NCBI GenBank assembly: GCA_002951815.1
Contig: CP019454.1
Span: forward strand, 1,054,001-1,118,000
Reading direction: 5' to 3'
Length of the DNA: 64,000 nt
Source of the DNA: Sulfobacillus thermotolerans
GTDB lineage: Bacteria > Bacillota > Sulfobacillia > Sulfobacillales > Sulfobacillaceae
Positions 1-7,577 of the stretch are shown here, piece by piece. Both the position numbers and the translations under genes were made by a program. The number at the start of each line of letters is the position of its first letter. Position 1 is the first letter of the stretch. The notes beneath the pieces were generated by a model. It had not been told where the DNA came from, did no database searches, and saw nothing but the letters and a program-made list of their open reading frames with translations.

Positions 1-1
1 A

Positions 2-427
2 TATTATCTGCGCTATGAAGGATTGGGCGTCCAGGAACAACATGGTGACCAGTTGCTCACGGCGCATGTCGCCGTGAGCATTGGACGCCATCATGACGTC
101 CTTATGCCTGGCCTGGAATTTTTCCCAGGGGATGCACAACCTGTGGCCCGCGTTGCCATTCACAGCGGGGTTATGAAGGATTTGTATCTCGTGTTAGAAG
201 GCACACCAGGAGGAAATGCGGCAACCATTCAGATTTTTATAAACCCGATGGTGAGCTGGATCTGGATGGGCATGTATGGCTTAGTCGCGGGCACATTGCT
301 TGCGTTGTCGGCTCCGGCCTTTGGCGATGCAGTTAAGGTGCGTCGTTGGGAGTGGCTTCAAGAAGAGCGGCGCCGCTTGACTGACGCGGCTTTGACGACC
401 GCGGATGGGAGGCCCAGCCATGATTAA
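2..427 (+). CDS. ccmF: Cytochrome c heme lyase CcmF, C-terminal part (truncated by window edge)
   Basis: The reading frame is open at the left edge, so only the last 141 residues are present. CcmF is the integral membrane heme lyase of System I cytochrome c maturation and joins heme to apocytochrome on the outer face of the membrane. The stretch NPMVSWIWMGMYGLVAG matches the conserved Asn-Pro-x-x-x-Trp-Ile-Trp start of the last CcmF membrane helix. The preceding part is a beta-rich external domain and the tail is basic and cytoplasmic. The genes that follow (ccmA, ccmB, ccmC, ccmD) support the call. The stop overlaps the start of the next gene by 8 nt, which suggests translational coupling. 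Confidence 0.85.
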   Translation, partial: YYLRYEGLGVQEQHGDQLLTAHVAVSIGRHHDVLMPGLEFFPGDAQPVARVAIHSGVMKDLYLVLEGTPGGNAATIQIFINPMVSWIWMGMYGLVAGTLLALSAPAFGDAVKVRRWEWLQEERRRLTDAALTTADGRPSHD

Positions 428-647
428 TGAGTGGGCGATATTGCTATCGGGTGCTGTCATTGGACTCGTCTATGGTCCTACGTGGAAAGTCGATGAATCG
501 GGAATGAGCTCCTCTACCAAGGATAACGAGGGGTTGGACGAAGCCATTGATGAAGCCTTGCAATCTTTTTGTGGGGCTTGTGGGGCCCTTAAGGAACGAG
601 ATCTAGGACGGGTCTGTCCCCATTGCGGAGCGATACAGGAGGATTGA
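420..647 (+). CDS. Small membrane-anchored zinc-ribbon protein in the ccm operon
   Basis: This 75-residue protein has an N-terminal hydrophobic segment (residues 5-20), an acidic linker, and a C-terminal pair of Cys-x-x-Cys motifs (Cys51, 54, 66 and 69) spaced like a zinc ribbon. I chose ATG 420 because GGGAGG lies 7 nt upstream; the ATG at 405 has no such site. It sits between ccmF and a CcmI-like gene, so a role in apocytochrome or heme handling is possible. It lacks the LRCxxCQ motif of CcmH and the thioredoxin fold of CcmG. I do not recognise the family. The function is inferred from position only. Confidence 0.6.
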   Translation: MINEWAILLSGAVIGLVYGPTWKVDESGMSSSTKDNEGLDEAIDEALQSFCGACGALKERDLGRVCPHCGAIQED

Positions 648-649
648 GC

Positions 650-1468
650 ATGTACAAGCGCTGGGTACTGGTGATTATAGGACTGTTGGGGGTGGCTCTG
701 CCGGTGAGAAATGCGTGGGCTCAATCTTCCCCGTCTATACGCATGGAAATGCTCGTGCTGCTCCCGGAACGGGGACGTCTCGCTGTCTATGAACAAATAA
801 CGTGGGCGACAAGGGTCCGTGATCCAGTTATAGGGATTTTGCCCCAAGCGCAGGCTATTCACACCTCCACAAGAGCGTCGGTGGAGCCCGGTGGAATCCT
901 TGCGATGCAAGGCCATTCTTTGCAGGCTTCAGCCCGTTATGATGTGCCGTGGAACGGACGCTCAGGGCAATACCGGCTTCCCGCCATGTCGAGCATTGGC
1001 ACCGTCGCGTTACTTATCCCTCAAGGACTTCGTGCGCCCGCGGTTCTTAATCCCACATGGGTATTAAAAGAGCGAGGAAAAATTCCCGGGGTGGCTAATG
1101 GCCCGGTATTTAAAGAATACATCACCACTATGGTCTCGGCGGGAGAATCTGTGCCCATTGTGTTGGAAGGCAAGGGCGAGGTGGGACCTACGATGTCCTT
1201 TCAGCCCCAAGGTCCTAGGTGGGCTATGCCAACATTGAGCGGCCTCATGATGGGATTAATGGTCGGCGTTGTCCTAATTGTGAAACGCTGGCGACCAGTC
1301 CCTAGTGGTCAGGAGAGTGGTCTTGCTGACTGGGATCGGTTGTTAAGGGAGCTGGCGGTGTTGGAGGCTGCCCATAGTCGACGTGAAGTGCCCCGGGACT
1401 TCTATGAAGCGGAGCGGAAGGAGCTGCGCCACGCTTTAGCTCAATCAAGGGGGAATCTTGATGGCTAA
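650..1468 (+). CDS. Exported protein with a CcmI-like cytoplasmic tail, ccm operon
   Basis: The 272-residue protein begins with a clear signal or anchor sequence (residues 1-24, ending Ala-Trp-Ala), has an extracytoplasmic domain of about 170 residues, then one membrane helix (around 195-215) and a charged tail. The tail has the Leu-Leu-x-x-x-x-x-Leu-Glu ... Phe-Tyr-x-x-x-Arg-x-x-Leu pattern seen at the ends of CcmI/CcmH-like assembly proteins. ATG 650 is preceded by ACAGGAGG; an upstream in-frame start at 623 lies inside the previous gene. Its place before ccmA suggests a System I accessory factor. The external domain is unrecognised. Confidence 0.6.
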   Translation: MYKRWVLVIIGLLGVALPVRNAWAQSSPSIRMEMLVLLPERGRLAVYEQITWATRVRDPVIGILPQAQAIHTSTRASVEPGGILAMQGHSLQASARYDVPWNGRSGQYRLPAMSSIGTVALLIPQGLRAPAVLNPTWVLKERGKIPGVANGPVFKEYITTMVSAGESVPIVLEGKGEVGPTMSFQPQGPRWAMPTLSGLMMGLMVGVVLIVKRWRPVPSGQESGLADWDRLLRELAVLEAAHSRREVPRDFYEAERKELRHALAQSRGNLDG

Positions 1469-2189
1469 GGAAATCACAGGGCCTATTTTACGCGCCCTGA
1501 CGCTGTGCAAAACGATTGGCGCCCATGCGGTCTTGAGAGAGGTGTCCTTTAGCATGGAGCGTGGCTCCGGCCTTGCGATTATGGGGCCAAATGGAGCGGG
1601 CAAGAGCACGTTGTTGAAGGTGCTGAGTGGCTTGTGGGCACCTTCTGGGGGAGAACTTTGGCGTTTTGGGAGGCGTATCGGTGATGAAACAAGCAGCGAC
1701 CAGCGTGTAGTGTTGCTCGGCCATCACTCCTTTTTATATCCATCCTTAACGGCTTTTGAAAATCTCCTGTTTTATGCTCATTTGTGGGGATTGCGAAAAG
1801 CCAGGCAGCGGGTTGTGGAGGTGCTGAGGCAAGTCGACTTGTTATGGGCCCAGAATGACCTTCTTCAGACATTTTCACGGGGCATGGTCCAGCGGGCGGC
1901 TCTGGCGCGGGTTTTGCTAGCCGATGCCCAGCTGCTATTGCTTGACGAACCCTATACCGGTCTTGATGGGGCCGGGCGACAGCTGTTGGACAGGATTTTG
2001 GGTGATCAAAAAAGGACAGGGCGCAGCTTTATTCTTGCGTCACACGATGAGGATGACGTCATGCGTGTGGCGGATGCGGTAGCCCTATTAGTCGGTGGAC
2101 GCATGGTGTGGTGGTCCTATACCGACAAGCTGAGACCGGAGCAGTTGCAAAGAGTGTGTCGGGGCGATTATGACAAGGAGGGGGCATAA
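1461..2189 (+). CDS. ccmA: ABC transporter ATPase CcmA (heme exporter subunit)
   Basis: A 242-residue ABC ATPase. Walker A is GPNGAGKST (about residue 42), the signature is FSRGMVQRAALARVLL, and Walker B is LLLLDEPYTGLD with a following His switch in SHDEDD. In System I, CcmA with CcmB and CcmC releases holo-CcmE from the CcmC complex. The start is ATG 1461, with AAGGGGG about 7 nt upstream, overlapping the previous stop by 8 nt. The gene is followed directly by the membrane subunit, as in other ccmABCD operons. The short length (one ATPase domain only) is usual for CcmA. Confidence 0.9.
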   Translation: MAKEITGPILRALTLCKTIGAHAVLREVSFSMERGSGLAIMGPNGAGKSTLLKVLSGLWAPSGGELWRFGRRIGDETSSDQRVVLLGHHSFLYPSLTAFENLLFYAHLWGLRKARQRVVEVLRQVDLLWAQNDLLQTFSRGMVQRAALARVLLADAQLLLLDEPYTGLDGAGRQLLDRILGDQKRTGRSFILASHDEDDVMRVADAVALLVGGRMVWWSYTDKLRPEQLQRVCRGDYDKEGA

Positions 2190-2191
2190 TT
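2175..2191 (+). promoter_or_regulatory. Strong ribosome-binding site pointing to an ATT start for ccmB
   Basis: AAGGAGG at 2175-2181 is followed after 7 nt by ATT at 2189-2191. No ATG, GTG or TTG is correctly placed, and the conserved CcmB N-terminus is encoded immediately downstream. The site is therefore the main evidence for a non-canonical start codon. Confidence 0.55.
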
Positions 2192-2854
2192 CGTAAATTT
2201 TGGTGGATTTTATATAAGGACGGAGCCATTGAGCTAAGGCGCCGTGACCGGTGGACCGTGATGATGATTTTTGTGGTGATGATGGCGTTCTTGTTTGCAC
2301 TGTCTTTGGGCTCACATGTCGCAGACTTGCATGCAGCTTTGCCGGGGATTTTATGGATGGCTTTCCTGTTTGCGGGCATGATAGGCATGGGTAAAACCTT
2401 TGCCAACGAAGTGCGAGAAGAGGCCTTAACGGGATTGATTCTAGCTCCCGGAGACAAGATAGCGATTTACTTAGCCAAGCTGACCGGAGCCTTTGTCTTC
2501 ATGGTTCTCATTGAAATTGTGTCGACACCACTTTTTTTGGAAGTGTTTCAAGTACCGTGGAGGGGCCCATGGACCTTGTGGCTCTTGATTCTAGCCCTAG
2601 GGGCCGCCGGATTTGTTGAAGTGGGGACCTTGTTATCGACCATGAGTGTGCACACGTCGTCAGGTGATTTGATTCTGACCATGCTGCTTCTGCCTTTGGA
2701 AATTCCGGTCATGATTATGACAGTGCAGGCGACGCGGGATTTATTGACCCTGACACGCGCTGGTTTTTGGTTATGGATCCACGGGCTCATAGCGTATGAT
2801 GCCATTTTCTGGGTGCTGCCGTTAATGCTTTATGACTATGTTTGGGAGGTTTGA
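2189..2854 (+). CDS. ccmB: Heme exporter membrane subunit CcmB, probable ATT start
   Basis: From position 2189 the product has 221 residues with about six membrane helices. Its N-terminus contains KDGAIELRRRD, matching the conserved Lys-Asp-x-x-x-Glu-x-Arg-x-x of CcmB before the first helix. No ATG, GTG or TTG precedes that motif in frame after the ccmA stop. The first conventional start (GTG 2258) would delete it. AAGGAGG at 2175-2181 is placed 7 nt before ATT 2189 and 4 nt before ATA 2186, so a rare ATT start is the best reading. It overlaps the last base of the ccmA stop. The identity is firm; the exact start is inferred. Confidence 0.8.
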   Translation: MRKFWWILYKDGAIELRRRDRWTVMMIFVVMMAFLFALSLGSHVADLHAALPGILWMAFLFAGMIGMGKTFANEVREEALTGLILAPGDKIAIYLAKLTGAFVFMVLIEIVSTPLFLEVFQVPWRGPWTLWLLILALGAAGFVEVGTLLSTMSVHTSSGDLILTMLLLPLEIPVMIMTVQATRDLLTLTRAGFWLWIHGLIAYDAIFWVLPLMLYDYVWEV

Positions 2855-2856
2855 CC

Positions 2857-3546
2857 GTGAAGAAATTGGTCAAAGCAGATGGGTGGTATTGGCTCTTACT
2901 GCCGCTCATGGTGGGGGCGTTATATCTGGACTTTGTGTGGAGTCCTGATGACCGCATTCTCGGGGCGAGCCAACGCATTTTCTATTTTCATATGGGAGCG
3001 GCCGCTGTGGTGTTGCTGGCTTTTAGTATAACGGCCGTCGCCAGTGTGACTTACCTCTTAACGCGCAACTTGGCATGGGACGTGTGGGCCGCTGCATCAG
3101 CAGAAATTGGCACGGTTTTCACGACTATGGTATTGGTCAGCGGAACTTTATGGGGGCGTGCTGCCTGGGGCATTTGGTGGACGTGGGATCCGCGTCTGAC
3201 CTCGACACTCATCTTGTGGGTGCTTTTTGCCGGATATTTGTTGCTGAGAGACAGCTCAGACAATGTCTATCGGCGGGCCACTTATGCCGCGGTACTGGCT
3301 TTGGTGGCGTTTGCTGATGTGCCTATTGACTATATGGCGATTCGGTGGTGGCATTCGATTCATCCTGTGGTGATTACGGATCATGGCGTCAATATGGCGC
3401 CTCACATGGTCGATGCCATGCTCGTTTCCATTGTGGCATTCATCGGGCTGTTTGTGACGTGGATGGTGATTCGTGTTCGTCTATTGCGGACCGAAATGGC
3501 GATAGATCAAGTAAAAAATTTGTGGCGTGGGCGCGCTGGCGTGTAG
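2857..3546 (+). CDS. ccmC: Heme-handling protein CcmC
   Basis: The 229-residue protein has six predicted membrane helices. It carries the tryptophan-rich heme-handling motif WGIWWTWDPRLTS (about residues 107-119) and the conserved flanking histidines (FHMGAA near 45, HSIHP near 165). CcmC loads heme onto CcmE at the outer membrane face. GTG 2857 is chosen because GGGAGG at 2844-2849 precedes it by 7 nt; the in-frame TTG at 2842 overlaps that site. It follows ccmB with a 2-nt gap, consistent with one polycistronic message. Confidence 0.92.
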   Translation: MKKLVKADGWYWLLLPLMVGALYLDFVWSPDDRILGASQRIFYFHMGAAAVVLLAFSITAVASVTYLLTRNLAWDVWAAASAEIGTVFTTMVLVSGTLWGRAAWGIWWTWDPRLTSTLILWVLFAGYLLLRDSSDNVYRRATYAAVLALVAFADVPIDYMAIRWWHSIHPVVITDHGVNMAPHMVDAMLVSIVAFIGLFVTWMVIRVRLLRTEMAIDQVKNLWRGRAGV

Positions 3547-3573
3547 CTTGCCCTAGCGAGAGGAGCGTGTAAG

Positions 3574-3795
3574 GTGATGATGATGACGGCTCAGGAAAAA
3601 ATGTATCTGCTGTTCTTGTTTTTAGCGTATAGCGCGCTATTTGTTGTTATGTTTGGGTTTATGTTCAAAATGCTACAGAAGACCAGACAATTGGCGCGGG
3701 ATATTGCGTTATTGGCGGATGAAGAAGGAAAACAAGACTTACCCGTGGCGGATGCTCCGTCTGTAGCACCTCATGTGCGCAGTCGGGAATTGTAA
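3574..3795 (+). CDS. ccmD: Small CcmD-like membrane protein
   Basis: A 73-residue protein with one N-terminal membrane helix (residues 9-31), a short basic segment and an acidic hydrophilic tail. This is the usual make-up of CcmD, the small subunit that stabilises the CcmABC complex. AGAGGAG at 3559-3565 supports GTG 3574 or the ATG at 3577. It directly follows ccmC by 27 nt and ends the ccm operon. CcmD sequences are poorly conserved, so the call rests on size, topology and position. Confidence 0.7.
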   Translation: MMMMTAQEKMYLLFLFLAYSALFVVMFGFMFKMLQKTRQLARDIALLADEEGKQDLPVADAPSVAPHVRSREL

Positions 3796-3983
3796 TCTAT
3801 TTTTTGACGTTTCGTTCTCTACTTTCATCAGGTGGCCTTATTAGCCTGTGCTCAGCCGGGTACGGGCTAAAAGGGTGCCTTATTCGACGTGATTCATTCT
3901 TATGTGTGGCCTACGCCTTTTTGTCGCGTTATTCTCCTGTTCTTCTATCCGAAAATGGTACACTGAGAGGGATTGCAGAAGGT

Positions 3984-4013
3984 GTGACGCTGTTTGGTCT
4001 TATACCATAGAAT
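3984..4013 (+). promoter_or_regulatory. Possible promoter of the mutase-meaB operon
   Basis: GTGACG (3984-3989) and TAGAAT (4008-4013) are separated by 18 nt and lie 31 nt before the start codon at 4045. Both hexamers deviate from consensus. The preceding 3796-3983 holds no convincing gene. Confidence 0.35.
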
Positions 4014-4044
4014 GTTATCATTCGGAATGCGAGGAGTGAATCGC

Positions 4045-4434
4045 ATGATACGCGTGCTAGTGGCGAAACCTGGTCTTGATGGACATGACCGGGGGGCCAA
4101 AGTTATTGCCCGGGCCTTGCGAGACGCGGGAATGGAAGTCATTTATACGGGTCTCCATCAAACACCCGAGCAAATCGTGGATGCGGCATTATCAGAAGAT
4201 GTCGACGTTTTAGCGATTTCAATTTTATCCGGGGCACATCCGACGCTTGTCCCGCGCATTATGGAACTGCTGCGTGCCAACGACGTCGATGATATGCTCG
4301 TCCTCTTAGGAGGCATTATCCCCGAAGATGATGTACCCGCGATGAAGGCGGCGGGCGTCCACCAAGTCTTTGGGCCAGGAACGGACACCCAGGACATCGT
4401 AGACTTTATTCGCCAGCATAAAGGGACAGCATGA
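4045..4434 (+). CDS. Cobalamin-binding subunit of methylmalonyl-CoA mutase family
   Basis: A 129-residue stand-alone B12-binding domain. The motif GLDGHDRG (residues 10-17) contains the Asp-x-His-x-x-Gly that supplies the lower cobalt ligand, and LSGAH and GGIIP complete the nucleotide-loop pattern. The catalytic large subunit is not in the window, so the enzyme is probably a split acyl-CoA mutase encoded elsewhere. It could be methylmalonyl-CoA, ethylmalonyl-CoA or isobutyryl-CoA mutase; the small subunit does not decide. ATG 4045 has GAGGAG 8 nt upstream. The stop overlaps the start of meaB. Confidence 0.85.
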   Translation: MIRVLVAKPGLDGHDRGAKVIARALRDAGMEVIYTGLHQTPEQIVDAALSEDVDVLAISILSGAHPTLVPRIMELLRANDVDDMLVLLGGIIPEDDVPAMKAAGVHQVFGPGTDTQDIVDFIRQHKGTA

Positions 4435-5384
4435 TGGATCTCGAGACAGTGTACCAAGGTATCCAAGAAGGACGCAGGCGCGCATTGGCGCGGGGTCTGT
4501 CATGGGTGGATGAAGGCTCGGACCGCGGTAATGCCCTGTTGGGAAGGCTGTTTCCTCATGCCGGGCATGCCCATGTGATAGGAATTACTGGGGCGCCCGG
4601 TGTAGGCAAGTCGACGCTTGTGAACGCCTTGACCTTGCACTTACGCAAAACAAAGCAGACCGTAGGGATTTTGGCGGTCGACCCTTCGAGTCCTTTCACT
4701 GGCGGCGCGATTTTAGGAGACCGCATTCGCATGCAGGATTCGGTGGACGATCAAGGCGTCTATATGCGAAGCCTCGCCAGTCGAGGTCACGTAGGTGGAT
4801 TGTCGCGGGCCACCTTTGGGGCGTTGACGTTGTTGGATGCCGCAGGATTTGATGTAATTCTCATCGAGACGGTGGGGGCGGGGCAAGCTGAAGTCGATGT
4901 TATGCGTTTTGCCCAAACGGTGCTGGTGGTCTTGGCGCCTGGCCTCGGTGATGATATTCAAGCGATTAAAGCCGGGATTTTGGAGATTGGTAATATCTTT
5001 GTCGTAAATAAAGGGGACCGAGAAGGGGCCGATCGGACGGTCCGGTCGTTACGGTCTATGCTGGGACTCACCTCCACATCGTTAGATTGGGTACCGCCGA
5101 TTATTAAAACTTCCGCCGATCGCAATGAGGGTATTGGCGAGCTTGTGCAGGCTATTGAAGACCATAAAGCGTACCTGACGAATCATGCGATTTGGGATCA
5201 GATGCGTGAACGGCAGGCTGAAAATCTTCTCGAACAGGCCTTAGAAGATATGGTGGAGGCCGTGAAGAAGGAGAGCCGACGGCAAGGCGAGTGGTACCGT
5301 GCGGTATCTAGCATTCGGCAAGGAGAATCGGCGCCTGCGTTCGCCCGCGAACTCATCAGCCAGTGGTTACAGAAGAACGGGTGA
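4431..5384 (+). CDS. meaB: Mutase-associated GTPase chaperone MeaB
   Basis: A 317-residue G3E-family GTPase. The P-loop is GAPGVGKS (about residue 52), followed by [18 protein letters not shown], the [12 protein letters not shown] switch segment and NKGD for base recognition. MeaB (also called ArgK) protects and reloads B12-dependent acyl-CoA mutases. The ATGA overlap with the mutase small subunit shows tight coupling and fits that partnership. A C-terminal helical dimerisation arm follows the GTPase core. Length and motifs are those of a normal full-length member. Confidence 0.92.
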   Translation: MMDLETVYQGIQEGRRRALARGLSWVDEGSDRGNALLGRLFPHAGHAHVIGITGAPGVGKSTLVNALTLHLRKTKQTVGILAVDPSSPFTGGAILGDRIRMQDSVDDQGVYMRSLASRGHVGGLSRATFGALTLLDAAGFDVILIETVGAGQAEVDVMRFAQTVLVVLAPGLGDDIQAIKAGILEIGNIFVVNKGDREGADRTVRSLRSMLGLTSTSLDWVPPIIKTSADRNEGIGELVQAIEDHKAYLTNHAIWDQMRERQAENLLEQALEDMVEAVKKESRRQGEWYRAVSSIRQGESAPAFARELISQWLQKNG

Positions 5385-5398
5385 AGGAGAGGGACAAG

Positions 5399-6562
5399 AT
5401 GGCTCTAAGCATTCTCAATGAAGAAGAAAACGCAATTCGTGATGCGATTTTAGCGCTTGTCAAGGACACTATTGCGCCAAAGTCCCAAGCATTTGATCGG
5501 TCCGCGGTATTTCCGAGAGAAAATATGGAAATGCTGGGGCGTCAAGGATATTTGGGAATGATTGTGGATCCGAAGTGGGGCGGTGCAGGTGCAAGCTATT
5601 TGGCGCAAACCTTGGTCGTGGAAGCTATTGCAGCCGCTGATCCTGCGACGGCGGTGATTTATGAAGTGCACAACTCGCTTCATATCGAAGGGATTTGGCG
5701 ATTTGGCACGGATGAGCAGCGGGCACGCTTTTTACCGGCCTTATGTCAAGGGGACGCCATTGGTGCGTTTGCCATTACCGAGGCCGAATCAGGCTCCAAT
5801 GCGGCGGCAATGCGAACGCGGGCCGTCAAATCAGGATCCGAATACCGGCTCAATGGCCGAAAGGTGTTCATTACCAGTGCAGGGGAAGCGGATTGGTATA
5901 TTGTATTTGCTACGGTCGATCCAACCCTTGGTGAGAAAGGTATCACGGCTTTTTTGGTGCCAAAAGACGCGCCTGGCCTTCACTTTGGGCCGCCGGAGGA
6001 TAAATTGGGGATTCGTGCGTCACGCACCTCTGAAGTCATTTTAGATGATGTCCGAGTACCAGAGGAAAACCGTCTGGGGCAAGAAGGGCAAGGCTATTCC
6101 ATGGCCTTATTTTTGTTGGACGGAGGACGCATTGGGATTGCGGCCCAAAGTGTGGGCATTATGAGCACGGCCCTAGAGCGGTCATTGGCGTATGCACGTG
6201 AACGCGAGCAATTTGGGCGGCCAATCGGGCAGTTCGAAGGGGTGCAGTGGCGGTTAGCTGATATGGCAACCGACTTACATGCAGCGCGGCTGATGACCTA
6301 TGAAGCGGCTCACCGCCGTGAAGAGGGACCAGCCCAACGTCCTTTGTTCGCAATGGCCAAGTTATTTGCGTCCGAAAAGGCGGTACAACATGCCGCTGAT
6401 GCGATTCAAATTTTTGGGGGATATGGCTATATGCGTGAATATGGCGTGGAGCGCTTGTTGCGTGATGCAAAAGTAACGGAAATTTACGAAGGCACCTCGG
6501 AAATTATGAGGTTAGTCATCGCAAGTCGACTGCTCAAAGAATACGATTTAGGAAACATTTAG
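5399..6562 (+). CDS. Acyl-CoA dehydrogenase
   Basis: A 387-residue FAD-dependent acyl-CoA dehydrogenase that oxidises an acyl-CoA to the 2,3-enoyl-CoA and passes electrons to ETF. The FAD signature AFAITEAESGSNAAAM, the FGGYGYMREY motif and the catalytic Glu in IYEGTSEIMR are all present, at the usual spacing. ATG 5399 is preceded by AAGGAGAGGG; upstream in-frame codons from 5363 lie inside meaB. Its place beside a B12 mutase system suggests branched- or short-chain acyl-CoA metabolism. Substrate length cannot be read from the sequence. Confidence 0.9.
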   Translation: MALSILNEEENAIRDAILALVKDTIAPKSQAFDRSAVFPRENMEMLGRQGYLGMIVDPKWGGAGASYLAQTLVVEAIAAADPATAVIYEVHNSLHIEGIWRFGTDEQRARFLPALCQGDAIGAFAITEAESGSNAAAMRTRAVKSGSEYRLNGRKVFITSAGEADWYIVFATVDPTLGEKGITAFLVPKDAPGLHFGPPEDKLGIRASRTSEVILDDVRVPEENRLGQEGQGYSMALFLLDGGRIGIAAQSVGIMSTALERSLAYAREREQFGRPIGQFEGVQWRLADMATDLHAARLMTYEAAHRREEGPAQRPLFAMAKLFASEKAVQHAADAIQIFGGYGYMREYGVERLLRDAKVTEIYEGTSEIMRLVIASRLLKEYDLGNI

Positions 6563-6571
6563 GAGGATCTC

Positions 6572-7324
6572 ATGGCGACGAAGATTCCTGTGGTGTTGGC
6601 CGGCGCAACCGGCAAAACGGGAAAGGAGGTGGGACGCGCTATCGCCCAGGCGCAGGACATGGAATTGATAGGTGCGGTGGGTCATTCTCATGTTGGGATG
6701 GCTCTCAGCGATTTATGGAGCGAGCCGGGGCTTTCTGTGGTCATTCGGGGAGCTGTGGACACCATTGACGTCCCGTATGCGGTGCTCGTAGATTTCACGG
6801 AACCAACGTCGGCCTATTCGCGGATCTTAGAGGCTACAGCAAGAGGATGGGACCTCGTCGTGGGCACAACAGGATTCTCGCCCCTTCAGCTCGATGCGAT
6901 TCATGACCGAGTACAACATCAACAGAACGGTGCTGTCCTCATCGCAAATTTTTCCTTAGGCGCATGGATTATGGAGCGCTTGGCCCAAGATGCAAGCCGA
7001 TATCTTGATCAGGCTGAAGTCATTGAAGCACATGCGGCGACAAAACGCGACCGGCCCTCTGGGACAGCGAAGCGTATGGCCCGCCTCTTAGCGGATGGGT
7101 GGGGGCGAAGCGTCGAAGATATCCCGGTTCATTCCATTCGACTCCCAGGCATGGTGGCCCATCAAGCGGTGATCTTCGGTTCGAGTGGTCAGACATTGAC
7201 GTTACGCCATGATGTGCACGACCGCAGTGCGTATGCGGCGGGAGTGCTGGCCGCGATACGGCGCGTTCACGAATTTCGTGGCAAGGTTGTCCAAAATCTG
7301 GGCGACGTTATTGTTCCGGACTAG
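6572..7324 (+). CDS. dapB: 4-hydroxy-tetrahydrodipicolinate reductase DapB
   Basis: The 250-residue protein has the N-terminal nucleotide-binding loop GATGKTGKEVG, then VDFTEP and VVGTTGFS, and the family signature EAHAATKRDRPSGTAKRMA in which the catalytic His of the usual His-His pair is followed by Ala. DapB makes tetrahydrodipicolinate for lysine, diaminopimelate and, in spores, dipicolinate. AGGAGG lies just before ATG 6572. The nucleotide loop ends Thr-Gly rather than the more common Met-Gly. dapA is not adjacent. Confidence 0.88.
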   Translation: MATKIPVVLAGATGKTGKEVGRAIAQAQDMELIGAVGHSHVGMALSDLWSEPGLSVVIRGAVDTIDVPYAVLVDFTEPTSAYSRILEATARGWDLVVGTTGFSPLQLDAIHDRVQHQQNGAVLIANFSLGAWIMERLAQDASRYLDQAEVIEAHAATKRDRPSGTAKRMARLLADGWGRSVEDIPVHSIRLPGMVAHQAVIFGSSGQTLTLRHDVHDRSAYAAGVLAAIRRVHEFRGKVVQNLGDVIVPD

Positions 7325-7481
7325 ATGATTCGCTTTCTTCGGCGATGCGACGAGCAATGTTTCGAAATTGCTCCCGCATGGGCGTAACGGGGCCTCTCAA
7401 ATCTCGCAAAATGTCTTCTTGCAGTTTTTGCAGAGCCTGTTCGGCTTCAGGAACTAGCAGCTTCTTCTTTTTACGTGTCAT
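7308..7481 (-). CDS. Small acid-soluble spore protein-like (divergent alpha/beta type)
   Basis: A 57-residue basic protein on the minus strand. It opens with MTRKKKKLLVPEAEQALQKL, which matches the first conserved helix of alpha/beta SASPs (Leu-Val-Pro-Glu-Ala-x-x-Ala-Leu-x-x-Leu). The second half replaces the usual Gly-Gly-x-Met-Val DNA-binding signature with an Arg-rich helix, so it is divergent. AAGGAGG at 7489-7495 lies 7 nt before this ATG; another ATG at 7484 is only 4 nt away. It overlaps the end of convergent dapB by 17 bp. SASPs coat spore DNA; the role here is inferred. Confidence 0.6.
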   Translation of the reverse strand: MTRKKKKLLVPEAEQALQKLQEDILRDLRGPVTPMREQFRNIARRIAEESESSSPEQ

Positions 7482-7577
7482 CATATAGCCTCCTTGGGGC
7501 TAATATGCCTCATTTGGGGTGATATAATAATCACCACAATGGTTATAGGAATAGACGTATATATGAGGTGATGACCG

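Noticed and set aside
3804-4010. A 68-residue frame between ccmD and the mutase subunit
   Set aside because: No ribosome-binding site and no pattern; it overlaps the probable promoter region.
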